Virus record (IMG/VR): IMGVR_UViG_3300009158_000242
Span: 1-20,933 of that record
Direction: 5' to 3' (one strand)
Length of the DNA: 20,933 nucleotides
Source of the DNA: a virus
The position numbers and the translations under genes are program-made. Within the stretch, counting starts at the first letter, position 1. Every line of letters starts with the position of its first letter. Of this stretch, positions 8,313 to 16,082 are shown piece by piece. A model generated the notes under the pieces. It was not told the DNA's origin and ran no database searches. It saw only the letters and a program-made list of their open reading frames with translations.

Positions 8313-10358
8313 ATGGCAGACAATCAAGCTGGGCTTTTTAGGAAGCTCACACAACTATTCAGGTCTGGACCGACTATCAAGCGTCGCGTCAAGGACTTTA
8401 ACTCAAAGACCGGTCCTGGTACCAGCTCACTACAAGCATTTAGACGTGCTCACAGTGATGTTTACACCAGCACAATGAGCGCATATGGCTCATTCGACCG
8501 CATGTCGAGGTACTCTGACTTCTCGGAGATGGAATCCACTCCGGAGATAGCCAGCGCGCTTGACATTTACGCTGAAGAGAGCGCAAGCAGCGATGAGAGG
8601 GGAACAATCCTCCACGTGCACTCTGACAACAGGAAGGTCAAGGAACTCCTCGACACTCTGTTCATAGACACACTCAACGTCAACTTCAACCTCCCGATGT
8701 GGGTCAGAAATCTCTGCAAGTACGGAGACTTCTTCGTGTTTAATGACGTCTCGCCTGAGTACGGCGTCATCGGAGCCTACCCGATCCCAATTTCTGAGAT
8801 CGAGAGGGAAGAGGGGTTCGATCCGAAGGATCCGACGGCTGTCAGGTTCAAGTGGATGACGCAGGGCAACCAGACGCTTGAGAACTGGCAGGTCACGCAC
8901 TTCAGACTGCTTGGAAATGATGCATTTTTGCCCTACGGTTCATCAGTCCTTGAGTCTGCCAGGAGAATATGGCGCCAGCTGATCCTGATCGAGGACGCGA
9001 TGCTTGTGTACCGCGTCATCAGGTCTCCTGAGCGCCGAGTATTCTACATCGATGTTGGAAATGTGCCTCCAGAGAACGTTCCTGAGTACCTCGAGCAGGC
9101 AAAGAACTCCCTGAAGCGCTCTCCAGTGGTAAACAAGCAGGACGGAAGGGTCGACCTCCGCTTCAATCCCATGTCAGTTGACGAGGACTACTTCATTCCG
9201 GTCCGCGGTGGTGACTCGGGCACAAAAATTGACACACTTGCCGGCGGTCAGAACACGACAGCGATCGAAGACGTTGAGTACATCCAGAAGAAGTTGTTCT
9301 CGGCTCTAAAAGTCCCGAAGGCTTACCTCGGCTACGACGAAATGTTGAGCTCGAAGGCAACTCTGGCACAGGAAGACATCAGGTTTTCAAGGACGATCAC
9401 GAGAATCCAGAAGACGATAATCGCAGAGCTCAACAAGATTGCCATGGTTCACCTCTATGCGCACGGATTTGAGGGTGAGCAGCTTGTAGACTTTGAATTG
9501 AAGCTCAGTAACCCATCTTCTGTTGCCCAGCAGCAAAAGCTTGAGCTCATCAGCACCAGATTTGACATCGCGGGTAAGGCTCCTGAGGGTTTGGTCGACA
9601 GGAAGTGGATCCGTAAGAACATCATGGGCTTCACCGATGATGAGATCAACGAAATCGAAGATGGTCGCAAGAAGGACAAGGTAAACGACGCTGGAGTTGA
9701 GAGCGCCGGCACCGCGGGTGGCGATGCTGGTGGCGGAGCCGCTCCGGCTGGTGGCGATACTGGCGGAGGAGATGCTGGCGGTGGCGAGGCGGCTGGCGGA
9801 CTCTTTGCAGGCGACAGAAAGCGTGGCACAGTCCTATCTGGAGGACCAATCAAGCCCTCTGGAAGGTCGAGATTTAAGGAAGCCGACAACGACGAGGACA
9901 ATCTTGATGAGGAAGATGACGACGATGTCGTGATCCCTATGTCCATCAAGGACGCTGATGCTCCGGTGAAGGTCGACAGGATGGTCAAGAACATCTGGAA
10001 TGAGCCGATGGCTAAGTCTAGGAAAAAGAGTGGCGGTCCCGCAAAGACCCATATGCCAGATTTTGCCAGTATGACCGGTGCAGGTAGGAACACACGCAGT
10101 AGAAACTCAATCAACAAGCCGTTCGGCGACGACATTATGAAGAATCCCTTCTCTGAGTCGCTTGAAGGCGAACTCTCAAAGCAATTTGCGAAAGCAGATG
10201 CCCCAACAGAAAGGCCTAGACTTGATCGCGCAGCCCTAACGATGCTCAATCAGCTCAGGGGAAGTATAGATATAAGAACGAGAGGAGTCCTTGCCGAAGG
10301 GGAAGAGAACGATTTCGAAGTAGACTTTGAGGAAAACAAAGAGAGTGACAATGGCTAA
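8313..10358 (+). CDS. Portal vertex protein (gp20-like)
   Basis: The portal ring at the unique head vertex starts prohead assembly and carries the terminase. The N-terminal part has the gp20 family pattern around residues 50-90 (YGSFDRMSRYSDF, then MESTPEIASALDIYAEE) and the core continues to about residue 450 (for example SSKATLAQEDIRFSRTI). From about residue 464 to 496 comes a Gly/Ala/Asp-rich, probably disordered linker (repeated GGGDAGG-type units), then an acidic run near 524-540 and a long polar tail. The total of 681 residues is much longer than T4 gp20 (524), and the extra length is this tail. I chose ATG 8313 with GAGTGGG just before it; TTG 8310 is less likely. The stop overlaps the next gene. 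Confidence 0.93.
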   Translation: MADNQAGLFRKLTQLFRSGPTIKRRVKDFNSKTGPGTSSLQAFRRAHSDVYTSTMSAYGSFDRMSRYSDFSEMESTPEIASALDIYAEESASSDERGTILHVHSDNRKVKELLDTLFIDTLNVNFNLPMWVRNLCKYGDFFVFNDVSPEYGVIGAYPIPISEIEREEGFDPKDPTAVRFKWMTQGNQTLENWQVTHFRLLGNDAFLPYGSSVLESARRIWRQLILIEDAMLVYRVIRSPERRVFYIDVGNVPPENVPEYLEQAKNSLKRSPVVNKQDGRVDLRFNPMSVDEDYFIPVRGGDSGTKIDTLAGGQNTTAIEDVEYIQKKLFSALKVPKAYLGYDEMLSSKATLAQEDIRFSRTITRIQKTIIAELNKIAMVHLYAHGFEGEQLVDFELKLSNPSSVAQQQKLELISTRFDIAGKAPEGLVDRKWIRKNIMGFTDDEINEIEDGRKKDKVNDAGVESAGTAGGDAGGGAAPAGGDTGGGDAGGGEAAGGLFAGDRKRGTVLSGGPIKPSGRSRFKEADNDEDNLDEEDDDDVVIPMSIKDADAPVKVDRMVKNIWNEPMAKSRKKSGGPAKTHMPDFASMTGAGRNTRSRNSINKPFGDDIMKNPFSESLEGELSKQFAKADAPTERPRLDRAALTMLNQLRGSIDIRTRGVLAEGEENDFEVDFEENKESDNG

Positions 10359-11184
10359 GCACAACAAGAAGCGGAATGTTGGCATAATCTATGAACAGCT
10401 ATTGCTGTCGATGTCCAACGCGATCGTTGAGAATGATATGGCCAAGGTCGAGTCGATCAAGGGCATCATAAAGAAGCACTTCAAGCAGGGAACTGAGCTG
10501 TACAAAGAGTTCCGACTCTTCAACGCTCTCATAAAAACCACAGTGCCTTCTGATTCCCTGGCAACGAGGATTTTGGAAGAGTCCATGAAGGCGGCGCGCA
10601 ATCATGACCCAATGAAGCTAGAGAGGGAGAAATCCCTGCTCATCAAGGACGTGAACTACATCGTCAATGAGTCTAGCTTCTACGACCAGAAGGTAAACGC
10701 CTACAAGTCATATGCGACCATCCAGACCCTCTTAAACACTTGGAGAAGCGCAAGTCCAGACATTGCTATTTCTGCCGAGTATGAATCCAAGGTGTTTGGC
10801 ATGCTGAGGGAGGAGAAGTCGGTGGCTGACCTGAGCAAGGAGCCGAAGGCTGACAAACTGACTCTTAGAATCATGCAAGAGAAGTTCAACAAGAAGTATG
10901 GCGCTCTCCTCAATGAAGAACAGTCTGAGCTGATGCGATCATACATCTTTGGTGATGGCACGAAGGCTAAGAAAGTCATGAAGTCGATCAAGGAATCAGC
11001 AGAGAAGAGCCTCTCCAAATACAAGAGAGAGTGCGGAAACAAGGTTTTGCTTGAGAAGATCGACAGGGTAGAATCAGGCGTCAAGATCCTGAACGAGAAT
11101 GTTCTCGATGACGATCAGGTCTCTAGGTTCCTGCTCCTGTCGAAGCTCAAGGACGAGATAATGGAGTCGAAGGATGCAGAATAA
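10351..11184 (+). CDS. Unknown head-cluster protein, possible prohead core component
   Basis: The 277-residue protein starts inside the end of the portal gene (ATG 10351, overlap of 8 bases) and ends inside the protease gene. It is highly charged and appears almost entirely helical: a basic start (MAKHNKKRNVG), then IKGIIKKHFKQGTELYKEFRLFNALI, and Lys/Glu-rich helices to the end. There is no enzyme motif. In T4 the genes between portal and protease (67 and 68) encode prohead core proteins, so a core or scaffold-assisting role is a reasonable guess from synteny and helical composition, not from recognised homology. An in-frame TTG at 10327 is possible but would lengthen the overlap. Confidence 0.8.
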   Translation: MAKHNKKRNVGIIYEQLLLSMSNAIVENDMAKVESIKGIIKKHFKQGTELYKEFRLFNALIKTTVPSDSLATRILEESMKAARNHDPMKLEREKSLLIKDVNYIVNESSFYDQKVNAYKSYATIQTLLNTWRSASPDIAISAEYESKVFGMLREEKSVADLSKEPKADKLTLRIMQEKFNKKYGALLNEEQSELMRSYIFGDGTKAKKVMKSIKESAEKSLSKYKRECGNKVLLEKIDRVESGVKILNENVLDDDQVSRFLLLSKLKDEIMESKDAE

Positions 11185-11785
11185 CCTAAAGCTCATCACG
11201 GACTGGGCTCCGTTCGAGTACACAGTAAATCAGATCAAGGAATCTCGCGACAAGAATGGCGGCAAGATCGTCATGCGAGGCATCCTTCAGAAGTCTGACA
11301 CCCTCAACCAGAATGGCAGAGTCTACCCGAGAGTGATTCTGGAGAGAGAGGTCAGAAATTACCAGAAGTTCATCAAGGAGAACCGCGCACTTGGAGAGTG
11401 CGATCACCCTGAGTCTTCTGTCGTTGAGCTGAAGAATGTCTCTCACATCGTCAGGGAAGCCCACATGGAAGGCGACGTCTGCTACGGAACCGTAGAGCTC
11501 CTCGACACTCCGTCAGGAAAGATTCTCCAGAGCCTCGTTGAGTCTGGCGTAACGCTGGGTATTTCATCGCGCGGCGTAGGATCAACGAAGAGAGAGGGAG
11601 ACTATCAGGTCGTCCAGGACGACTTCCAGCTGATCTGCTGGGACTTCGTATCAGAGCCCAGCACTCCAGGCGCCTTCATGATGAGAGAGGGAGTCGAAGT
11701 CTCCCGTCGAGACCTGAACAGAGTCTTCAATAAGACCGATAGGATCGACCGAATCTTTAACGACATCTTGGACTGGAAGAAGTAA
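11174..11785 (+). CDS. Prohead core protease (gp21-like)
   Basis: The 203-residue serine protease has the herpes/phage prohead-protease fold signature. A GRVYPRVIL motif lies near residues 48-57, the catalytic His is H78 in GECDHPESS, and the Ser is S131 or S132 in LGISSRGVGS. T4 gp21 is about the same length (212). It would act inside the assembled prohead, cutting the scaffold, the capsid N-terminus and itself before DNA entry. GGAG lies 7 bases before ATG 11174, which is 11 bases inside the preceding gene. The next gene begins in its stop (TAATG). The order portal, core protein, protease, scaffold, capsid matches T4 genes 20 to 23, with extra small genes added. Confidence 0.92.
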   Translation: MQNNLKLITDWAPFEYTVNQIKESRDKNGGKIVMRGILQKSDTLNQNGRVYPRVILEREVRNYQKFIKENRALGECDHPESSVVELKNVSHIVREAHMEGDVCYGTVELLDTPSGKILQSLVESGVTLGISSRGVGSTKREGDYQVVQDDFQLICWDFVSEPSTPGAFMMREGVEVSRRDLNRVFNKTDRIDRIFNDILDWKK

Positions 11786-12189
11786 TGTCAACCAATTGGC
11801 CAAATCTCAATCACAATTACGTTCCTGAGTACCAGCAGTCCGTAATCCCATACGTGACTTCATCTGTTACTACAGCCAATGGTATCACCTCTGTCACATT
11901 TCCATATGTTGCTCGCTGGGTCGTGATCAGCAACCAGGGCACCAGTGCGACAAGAGCGGTATCAGATAACCTTGCTTTCGGTTTCTCCCTCACGGGATCC
12001 AATGGTGGAAACAAGTTCATTGTCCAGGCTGGTCAGACCACACCGAGACTAGAGGTGAAGTGCACCACGCTGTTCTTCTCTGGCTCCTCATCGGCTGTAC
12101 CGTTTAGCATTCTTGCCGGACTGACAAATATCCCAGCAGGCTCTCTGCCTGCGATCAGCGCCTCCAATGGCGTTCTCGGAGTCGGTTGA
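11785..12189 (+). CDS. Small beta-rich protein, probable virion component
   Basis: The 134-residue protein has almost no charged residues and is rich in Ser, Thr, Val, Gly and Asn, in alternating patterns typical of beta sheets (ITSVTFPYVARWVVIS; AFGFSLTGS; TTLFFSGSSSAVPFSIL). There is no signal peptide. It starts in the stop of the protease gene (TAATG). The composition and the place within the head cluster suggest a capsid surface or decoration protein, or a minor head protein. I do not recognise the family. It has a flavour similar to the protein at 18120-18548 but no obvious sequence match to it. Confidence 0.75.
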   Translation: MSTNWPNLNHNYVPEYQQSVIPYVTSSVTTANGITSVTFPYVARWVVISNQGTSATRAVSDNLAFGFSLTGSNGGNKFIVQAGQTTPRLEVKCTTLFFSGSSSAVPFSILAGLTNIPAGSLPAISASNGVLGVG

Positions 12190-12659
12190 TGAGTAAGCTC
12201 TCCAGAGATGAGCTCAAGTCGATTGTCAAGGAGTGCCTTGTCGAGATCCTGAGCGAAGGTCTTGTGAGCTCAAGCTCCAAGATTGCTGAATCGAAGTCTT
12301 TGCGTCAGGCGCTTCCAAGACCCGCAATGGCAAATAAGATGCCAGACCAGGCTGAGTTCCGCAGGAAGCTGGCTGAGAACACTAGGGTCGGACCAGCATC
12401 ACAAGTAAATACGCATGCCCAGACAATTGCAAGAGTGACCAGCGATCCAATACTCGCCGATATTCTTGCGGACACAGCAAATACCACGCTGGTGCAGATG
12501 ATCCAGGCTGAGAAGAATCCGGGGCTAGCTAGTCTCAGAGAGGGAAGCGTGGATCAAGCGACGCTCAAGGTAGCCAACTCAGATCCTGCAGACCTCTTTG
12601 AGGGCGCCGGCAATTGGGCAAATCTGGCGTTTATGCCAAAGAGGGGCGGTCCAATCTAG
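12189..12659 (+). CDS. Unknown head-cluster protein with N-terminal amphipathic helix
   Basis: The 156-residue protein starts at ATG 12189, overlapping the previous stop (TGATG), with GGAG seven bases upstream. The N-terminus is an amphipathic helix, LSRDELKSIVKECLVEILSEG. This resembles the N-terminus of the protein at 12721 and may be a capsid-targeting peptide; ILSE would fit a prohead-protease cleavage site. The rest is polar with short helices (DPILADILADTANTTLVQMIQ) and ends in DLFEGAGNWANLAFMPKRGG. No enzyme motif is visible. It is probably carried in or on the prohead, inferred from position and the N-terminal motif. Confidence 0.75.
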   Translation: MSKLSRDELKSIVKECLVEILSEGLVSSSSKIAESKSLRQALPRPAMANKMPDQAEFRRKLAENTRVGPASQVNTHAQTIARVTSDPILADILADTANTTLVQMIQAEKNPGLASLREGSVDQATLKVANSDPADLFEGAGNWANLAFMPKRGGPI

Positions 12660-12686
12660 TATTGAAGTTGGTTTTACCGCCAGCAG

Positions 12687-12700
12687 AATATGTAATCTTG
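12687..12700 (+). promoter_or_regulatory. Candidate late promoter element AATATGTAATCTTG
   Basis: This lies in the 61-base gap before ATG 12721. It agrees at 12 of 14 positions with 14171-14184 (AATAGATAATCTTG), which is in the gap before the scaffold gene. Its first part recurs as ATATGTAAT at 18041-18049 behind the capsid terminator. These are three of the few real intergenic gaps in the window. T4-type late promoters are likewise a single A/T-rich box (TATAAATA). Small inverted copies AGCAG/CTGCT flank this copy. Confidence 0.4.
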
Positions 12701-12720
12701 CTGCTTAGCACGGAGTAAAA

Positions 12721-12996
12721 ATGTCACGTAACGTAAGATCACTCACCCCAGCACTGCTCAGGAAGATCGTTCTTGAAGAGCGTGCAAAGCTCATGGAAGT
12801 CCTCGAGACCGGAAAGGAGCACCCTGAAGATGTCGACGCCGATGAGACCGACGCGGACGGCTATGCCGACACGCTCGAGAAGGACATCGACCACTACAAG
12901 GCTCTGAAGATCCATGAGGCCCGCCTTCGCAACCAGCTCAGGAAGATCTCAGAGTCCAAGGTACGTCTCGGTCGCAAGATCCGCAGAAACGCCTAA
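12721..12996 (+). CDS. Small charged helical protein of the head cluster
   Basis: The 91-residue protein has a clear ribosome binding site (GGAG five bases before ATG 12721). It begins with SLTPALLRKIVLEERAKL, similar to the N-terminus of the preceding gene's product. It then has an acidic, low-complexity middle (EDVDADETDADGYADTLEKD) and a basic helical end (LRNQLRKISESKVRLGRKIRRN), so it is strongly dipolar. The size and charge recall T4 core protein gp67, but I see no direct sequence similarity and the position differs. A prohead core or scaffold-binding role is a guess. Confidence 0.8.
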   Translation: MSRNVRSLTPALLRKIVLEERAKLMEVLETGKEHPEDVDADETDADGYADTLEKDIDHYKALKIHEARLRNQLRKISESKVRLGRKIRRNA

Positions 12997-13023
12997 TTAG
13001 TGAATAGGACAAGGAGATAAGAG

Positions 13024-13533
13024 ATGCCAACAGGAACACAGGGAACAGTTGAGGTAGTCCGTAAGGACACGTCACTATCAAAATCAGACACTGCCGTGCT
13101 CAAGAGCTGCTTTCCTGCTAGCCCCGTTGGCGTAGAGGAGCCTCTTACCATCGCGGCCAACAGGCTTGAAAGCAAGTTGCACCAGTACTACCAGACAAAT
13201 GTTCTTGACGGAGACGTCGAAAATGGCCTGTTTGGTAGCACGGTTCACATGGACTACTCCAAGAATGGAGCCCCTGACTGGGGCGATGTCCCGACAGGCG
13301 CCGCTGGCCTACCAGCCTCTGCCTGGACGCCGAATCCAGTCTCCCCGGGGCCTGGAAGCATAAACCCCGAAGACAAGGCGGCGGCACCTGCCGATTACGG
13401 CACTACAGCCACCGACTCTTCCTACGGAGTCTTTGCAACTGGCGTTGGTGCTTCGCCCTCTGAGGCTTCTAAGAAGCAGTCCACGTCTAAGCTTGGTGAC
13501 TACATGTCAGGAAAGTCCGCAGGGTCAAGATAA
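13024..13533 (+). CDS. Unknown head-cluster protein, Pro/Gly/Ala-rich C-terminal half
   Basis: The 169-residue protein has a strong ribosome binding site (AGGAGAT upstream of ATG 13024). The N-terminal half is mixed helix and strand (EEPLTIAANRLESKLHQYYQTN). The C-terminal half is rich in Pro, Gly, Ala and Ser (PASAWTPNPVSPGPGS), probably extended and disordered, ending KLGDYMSGKSAGSR. No catalytic motif or membrane segment is visible. It is placed in the same run as other small head-cluster genes and is followed after 1 base by the next gene. Its function is unknown, and a structural role is inferred from location only. Confidence 0.75.
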   Translation: MPTGTQGTVEVVRKDTSLSKSDTAVLKSCFPASPVGVEEPLTIAANRLESKLHQYYQTNVLDGDVENGLFGSTVHMDYSKNGAPDWGDVPTGAAGLPASAWTPNPVSPGPGSINPEDKAAAPADYGTTATDSSYGVFATGVGASPSEASKKQSTSKLGDYMSGKSAGSR

Positions 13534-13534
13534 C

Positions 13535-14146
13535 GTGAACCACTACTTCAGGGACAGTAAGGGCGTCAACACTGTCTCTGGACGCGGACACATCAACAAC
13601 ATCCCCAATGCGGCGGATGCAAAAACCGACTTGGGTTATGGGACTCTCAAAGCAAAGTTCCATAACCCTCGCGCGTATTACCAGTACGACTACGAAGCGT
13701 CTCCGGCTGAAGATACTGAAGCCGCCGATGAGATCGATGATGAGACCTACGAGGCGGTGCTCTCCAGGCTCTCCACGTACAATCCTGGTGACCCCTATGC
13801 AAAGAACAAGGTCGATCCGTTCACGTTCGCCGGCGCGGCAACCAAGCTCTCTGAGACCTCCACCTCAAAAGGCATGGTGCCGTTTCCAAGGATGTACCAG
13901 GGAAGACAAGCAGTTGCCGGCGGTACAGCGCCAGTCTACCCTCAGGGACCCACTGACGGCTTCAGCTCCAGGATAAGGCCAACGGGAACAAAGCTTGGTT
14001 TCTCCAAGCCACCATATCCGCAGTTCGAAGAAGAGGACTATGATCCGCTCTCGCTCAGCGACATAATGGAAAAAGATCTGGATGAAGACCACCTCAATGA
14101 CATTTTGCGCAAAACCCGCAAGGTGACATCGCAGAATCGCAGATAG
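13535..14146 (+). CDS. Unknown head-cluster protein, acidic and Tyr/Pro-rich
   Basis: The 203-residue protein starts at GTG 13535, one base after the preceding stop, with AGGG about ten bases upstream. The open frame extends back to 13433, but that would overlap the previous gene by 100 bases. It begins NHYFRDSKGVNTVSGRGHINN. It has an acidic segment (SPAEDTEAADEIDDETYEAVLS), a Pro/Gly/aromatic middle (FPRMYQGRQAVAGG) and a second acidic helical segment near the end (LSLSDIMEKDLDEDHLNDIL), then a basic tail. I do not recognise a family. The acidic patches could contact basic capsid or portal surfaces, but this is a guess. Confidence 0.75.
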   Translation: MNHYFRDSKGVNTVSGRGHINNIPNAADAKTDLGYGTLKAKFHNPRAYYQYDYEASPAEDTEAADEIDDETYEAVLSRLSTYNPGDPYAKNKVDPFTFAGAATKLSETSTSKGMVPFPRMYQGRQAVAGGTAPVYPQGPTDGFSSRIRPTGTKLGFSKPPYPQFEEEDYDPLSLSDIMEKDLDEDHLNDILRKTRKVTSQNRR

Positions 14147-14170
14147 CGTAGGAAGTCTCTGCTGGATCGT

Positions 14171-14184
14171 AATAGATAATCTTG
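14171..14184 (+). promoter_or_regulatory. Candidate late promoter element AATAGATAATCTTG
   Basis: This lies in the 58-base gap between the previous stop and the scaffold start, 21 bases before ATG 14205. It matches 12687-12700 at 12 of 14 positions. No terminator-like hairpin is visible in this gap. Confidence 0.4.
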
Positions 14185-14204
14185 AGCAATCATCTGAGGA
14201 AGGA

Positions 14205-16046
14205 ATGAGCATCAACATATTCCAGGAAGCAGTTATCGAAGCCAGGCAGCTTAGAGAGCTCGCTGAGAATAACGCAAAGAACAAAATCCTTGAGGCCGTC
14301 ACGCCGAGGATCCAGCGCCTGATTGAGGCTGAGCTGGTCGGTGAGGAAGAGGACTCAGAAGGTAGTGATTCCATGGACATGGAGATGCCCGATGAGGCGT
14401 CGCCTGAGCCAGACACAACTGGCGGAGAGTCAATTGACCTCTCCAGCCTAGCCACACCCGCAATGTCAGATCCGAGCTCCAAGCTCTCGATCTCCGTGCA
14501 GGGTGATCTCAATCTCAATCTCGAGGGTGACAAGTCCAGAAGGAACCTGATCCTGAATAAGGAGAGCCTAAACAGGTCTGCGGCGAAGTCTCGAATCCTC
14601 AAGTTAGCGGGCAAGGCAATAAACCTGCAGGAGGCACTCAAGGGAGTTGACCTCCGGAATGTATCAGCCACTGAGCGCAAGACGGCAATCCTATACTATG
14701 GGAGGCTGTTGCACGAGGCGGCAACTTTGCTCGGCAGCAATATAGTTATGACAGAGTCGAGAGGCTCTAGGCTCAAGAGACTTTTGGACGCAACACTTTT
14801 GGAGATTAAGAACATGGCTAACAGAAGAGACACAGCGGCCTTCAAGAAGCTTTTCTTGGAGATGGTCGGTGAGACTGGAATGCACGACGAGGGAATGCAC
14901 GACGAGATGTACGAGGCCGACGACGAAGAGGGCGGCGACGAGCTCGACCTCGGAGACGACGAGGGCGGCGATGAGGACATGGGCGACGAGGGCGGTGACG
15001 TCGACGTCGACGCCGTGAAGTCCGCCATCGAGCAGCTTGCCGGCGCGGTCGGAATGGAAGTCTCGGCCTCTGATGAAGAGGGTGGCGAAGAGGAAGAGGA
15101 AGGCGGTGAGGAGGAGACGGTCGAGGAGGCTGTCCGCCGTGCCACCCGCGCTCTTGTCGAAGCCCGCAAGAAGAAGACCAACGAGTCTGACAAGAAGAAG
15201 GCTGAGGCCAAGAAGAAGAAGGAAGCCGACAAGAAGAAGAATGAGGCCAAGAAGAAGAAGGACGAGGCAAAGAAGAAGAACGAGACTCGCGCTCGTGCTC
15301 TCCGCGCCATGGGCCTCATGGAAGGCGCCTCTGAGGACGAGGTTGATGAGTGCGATGACGGTGACATGATGGAGGCCGAGGATGAGGCAGCCGAGGACGA
15401 GAAGGTCTACGAGATCGACGAGTCCATGATCCGCCGTGAGCTCGGTCGCCTCCGCAATCTTCGCGAGAGCCGTCGTCCAGTTTCCCGCCGTGGCCGTCGC
15501 CTCTATGAGGGCGAGGCCGTCGCCGCCGCCGGTTCATTCGGTGGTGGTGAGGTCGGCGATGAGATGTTTGTGGACGTTGACGAGGACACCCTACTCAACG
15601 CCCTAGTCGATGAGATCGGTGATGCACCGGTGCCGAAGAAGATGGCTTCTGAGTCGCGCCGTCGTACCGCCTCCGCTGAGCGTCGCGCCCAGGTTGCTGA
15701 GGCGGCGGCTGACAAGCTCAAGCGTCAGATCTCTGAAATGAACCTTTTCAACGCGAAGTTGCTGTTCGCAAATAAGCTCATGCAGAATCGTGAGCTTTCG
15801 AACAACCAGCAGCGCGCTGTGGTCGAGGCGCTCGACGGCGCCAAGACAATCCGTGAGGCGAAGCTTCTCTATGAGAGCCTCAGCTCCTCACTCCGTAAGT
15901 CGTCAACAAGTGGCTCTCTAACCGAGAGCAACAACAGACTGCTCGCATCTTCTTCCAGATCAACCCGGTCCGGTGCTCCGGCCAATAGTGGTGTTGAGGT
16001 GGACCGCTGGGCAACCCTCGCCGGCATCAGAAACGGCGGCGAGTGA
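14205..16046 (+). CDS. Prohead core scaffolding protein (gp22-like)
   Basis: The 613-residue protein is highly charged and helical, directly upstream of the capsid gene as in T4 (gene 22 then 23). The N-terminal ~225 residues are helical. Residues ~226-305 are an Asp/Glu/Gly-rich tract with repeats such as GMHDE twice and DDEGG. Residues ~320-360 are a Lys/Glu/Ala repeat of six to seven residues (EAKKKK, EADKKK, NEAKKKK, DEAKKK). The C-terminal region ~505-565 has the block FNAKLLFANKLMQNRELSNNQ then ALDGAKTIREAKLLYESL, which I take as the conserved part of phage gp22-type scaffolds. T4 gp22 is only 269 residues, so this is more than twice as long. GAGGAAGG precedes ATG 14205. Arginine codons change sharply inside the gene (see findings). 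It would form the inner core and be degraded by the protease. Confidence 0.85.
   Translation: MSINIFQEAVIEARQLRELAENNAKNKILEAVTPRIQRLIEAELVGEEEDSEGSDSMDMEMPDEASPEPDTTGGESIDLSSLATPAMSDPSSKLSISVQGDLNLNLEGDKSRRNLILNKESLNRSAAKSRILKLAGKAINLQEALKGVDLRNVSATERKTAILYYGRLLHEAATLLGSNIVMTESRGSRLKRLLDATLLEIKNMANRRDTAAFKKLFLEMVGETGMHDEGMHDEMYEADDEEGGDELDLGDDEGGDEDMGDEGGDVDVDAVKSAIEQLAGAVGMEVSASDEEGGEEEEEGGEEETVEEAVRRATRALVEARKKKTNESDKKKAEAKKKKEADKKKNEAKKKKDEAKKKNETRARALRAMGLMEGASEDEVDECDDGDMMEAEDEAAEDEKVYEIDESMIRRELGRLRNLRESRRPVSRRGRRLYEGEAVAAAGSFGGGEVGDEMFVDVDEDTLLNALVDEIGDAPVPKKMASESRRRTASAERRAQVAEAAADKLKRQISEMNLFNAKLLFANKLMQNRELSNNQQRAVVEALDGAKTIREAKLLYESLSSSLRKSSTSGSLTESNNRLLASSSRSTRSGAPANSGVEVDRWATLAGIRNGGE
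15160..15285 (+). repeat. Degenerate Lys-rich coding repeat in the scaffold gene
   Basis: Units of about 18-21 bases built from GAGGCCAAGAAGAAGAAG-like sequence are repeated about five times with changes at the edges. They encode EAKKKK/EADKKK-type helical units. Such a run would form a long, single charged helix or an extended coil in the scaffold core. It can expand or shrink by slippage. Confidence 0.7.
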
Positions 16047-16082
16047 TCTCGAATCTATAACCCAATCAGGAGAATAAAAATC

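Noticed and set aside
9455-10249. 264-codon open frame on the - strand opposite the portal tail
   Set aside because: It is Ser/Pro/Ala-rich because it reads the Gly-rich linker backwards. There is no ribosome binding site or domain.
12645-12681. Possible hairpin GGCGGTCCAA ... TTGG-TTTT-ACCGCC overlapping a stop codon
   Set aside because: The stem needs a four-base bulge and there is no T-run after it. It is too weak to call a terminator.
13433-13534. Upstream extension of the 13535 gene to a TTG at 13433
   Set aside because: It would overlap the previous gene by about 100 bases. GTG 13535 sits one base after that gene's stop, as is usual in this cluster.
15160-15285. Tandem repeats considered as an iteron or CRISPR-like array
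   Set aside because: The repeats are in frame and encode a regular Lys/Glu/Ala helix. There are no spacers, and no origin features nearby.
14696-15367. 223-codon open frame on the - strand opposite the scaffold repeats
   Set aside because: The Ser/Phe-only runs are the complement of GAG/AAG repeats, so it is a composition artefact.
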